15,545 bases of DNA, taken from assembly GCA_934643185.1 (NCBI GenBank), contig CAKUBN010000052.1:1-15545 (forward strand), given 5' to 3'. Source of the stretch: an uncultured Eubacteriales bacterium (GTDB taxonomy: Bacteria > Bacillota > Clostridia > Oscillospirales > Acutalibacteraceae). The translations under genes and the position numbers were made by a program. A model generated the notes under the pieces. That model ran no database searches. It worked only from the letters and a program-made list of their open reading frames with translations, and was not told the origin of the DNA. Position 1 is the first letter of the stretch, and every line of letters begins with the position of its first letter. This document shows, in pieces, positions 14,829 through 15,545 of the stretch.

Positions 14829-15542
14829 ATGCGAAAAATAGTGATTTGTGACGATGTAGAGGAAGAAAGAAAACGGCTGAAAGCAGCGCTTGTCGCCTGC
14901 CTTGCAAAGCTCGGTGAGGAAGCGGACATCACGGAATACGCCTCCGGCATTCCGCTTTTGAGCGATGTGCAGGAGGGCACAGTGGAGATGGATCTGCTGT
15001 TTTTGGACATTTTCATGCAGGATTCAAACGGAATGGATACGGCAAGACGGCTGCGCGCGCTTTCGTGCAGCGTGCCGATCCTCTTTTTGACCACCTCGCC
15101 GGATTTCGCCATTGAAAGCTATGACGTGGAGGCGAGCGCGTACCTTGTAAAGCCGCTTGCCGAAGAAAAGCTGGAGGCGGCTCTGCGCCGGACGCTGAAA
15201 GCCGTGCCGCGCCGCCGCATTGCCGTGCGCAGCGGCGGGCAGTACCGCTACGTGTATGTTGCGGATATTTTATATGCCGAAAGCGAGCGCCACTGGGTGA
15301 CGCTGTACATGGCAGACGGCACGAGTGTAAAAACGCTCGAAAAGCTCGGCAACATCGAAGAACAGATCGCAGACCCGTGTTTCCTGCGCTGCCACCAGAG
15401 CTACCTTGTGAATATGGATCACATTGAAGACGTGCAGGAGGGCTTTTGCATGGCAAACGGCGCCACGGTGCCCATCCGCGTGCGCGGCCGCAAGGAAGCG
15501 CTCGACGCGTACTACGCGTATTTCGTCCGCAGCGCGCAGTAA
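14829..15542 (+). CDS. LytTR-family response regulator
   Basis: The 237-residue protein has an N-terminal receiver domain (1-120) with acidic pocket D8/D9, phosphoacceptor D60 (LLFLDIFMQ), switch T88/T89 and K108 (LVKPL). The C-terminal LytTR DNA-binding domain (about 130-235) shows the typical ILYAESERHW and FLRCHQSYLVN stretches. This is the architecture of AgrA, LytR and related regulators, which answer to peptide pheromones or envelope state through a membrane histidine kinase. No kinase lies upstream; if one is linked it would be just downstream, beyond the window end three bases after the TAA. Divergent from xpt, with its own promoter. Targets cannot be told from this window. Confidence 0.93.
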   Translation: MRKIVICDDVEEERKRLKAALVACLAKLGEEADITEYASGIPLLSDVQEGTVEMDLLFLDIFMQDSNGMDTARRLRALSCSVPILFLTTSPDFAIESYDVEASAYLVKPLAEEKLEAALRRTLKAVPRRRIAVRSGGQYRYVYVADILYAESERHWVTLYMADGTSVKTLEKLGNIEEQIADPCFLRCHQSYLVNMDHIEDVQEGFCMANGATVPIRVRGRKEALDAYYAYFVRSAQ

Positions 15543-15545
15543 AAT

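Overview
The window looks like chromosomal DNA from an anaerobic Firmicute of class Clostridia, most likely a gut-associated Ruminococcaceae/Oscillospiraceae-type bacterium. The basis is inference from gene content: an InlB-type repeat surface protein with a Clostridia-style hydrophobic tail, an oxygen-sensitive glycyl radical enzyme with its activase, a clostripain-family lipoprotein, a LytTR response regulator, strong AGGAGG ribosome sites and sigma-A promoters with 17-bp spacers. I see no IS element, phage gene, tRNA, rRNA or CRISPR array.

Layout. (1) 1-1944 (+): 3' part of a large surface protein with InlB B-repeats, a PTEEPTPTPA stalk and three C-terminal membrane segments, followed by two hairpin terminators. 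(2) 2155-3957 (-): a membrane protein with an N-terminal zinc ribbon, an acidic linker, one membrane span, a helical-repeat region and an NPCBM-like C-terminal domain; own promoter. (3) 4116-7244 (-): a two-gene unit, glycyl radical enzyme then its radical-SAM activase, divergent from an AraC-family regulator (7331-8200, +). The enzyme has a Cys-Gly-Glu active-site motif rather than the Cys-Cys of pyruvate formate-lyase, so its substrate is open. (4) 8359-11852 (-): two overlapping half-transporter genes forming a heterodimeric ABC exporter with one degenerate ATP site. (5) 12002-14629 (-): xanthine phosphoribosyltransferase followed by a clostripain-family (C11) lipoprotein peptidase. (6) 14829-15542 (+): a LytTR response regulator, divergent from xpt; its kinase would lie beyond the window if it is linked.

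How the parts fit. The AraC regulator probably controls the divergent glycyl radical operon. The two ABC subunits work as one exporter. The remaining units look independent, each with its own promoter and terminator. The best candidates for undescribed biology are the unassigned glycyl radical enzyme system, the zinc-ribbon/TPR/NPCBM transmembrane protein, and a possible small structured RNA or double terminator at 8231-8353.
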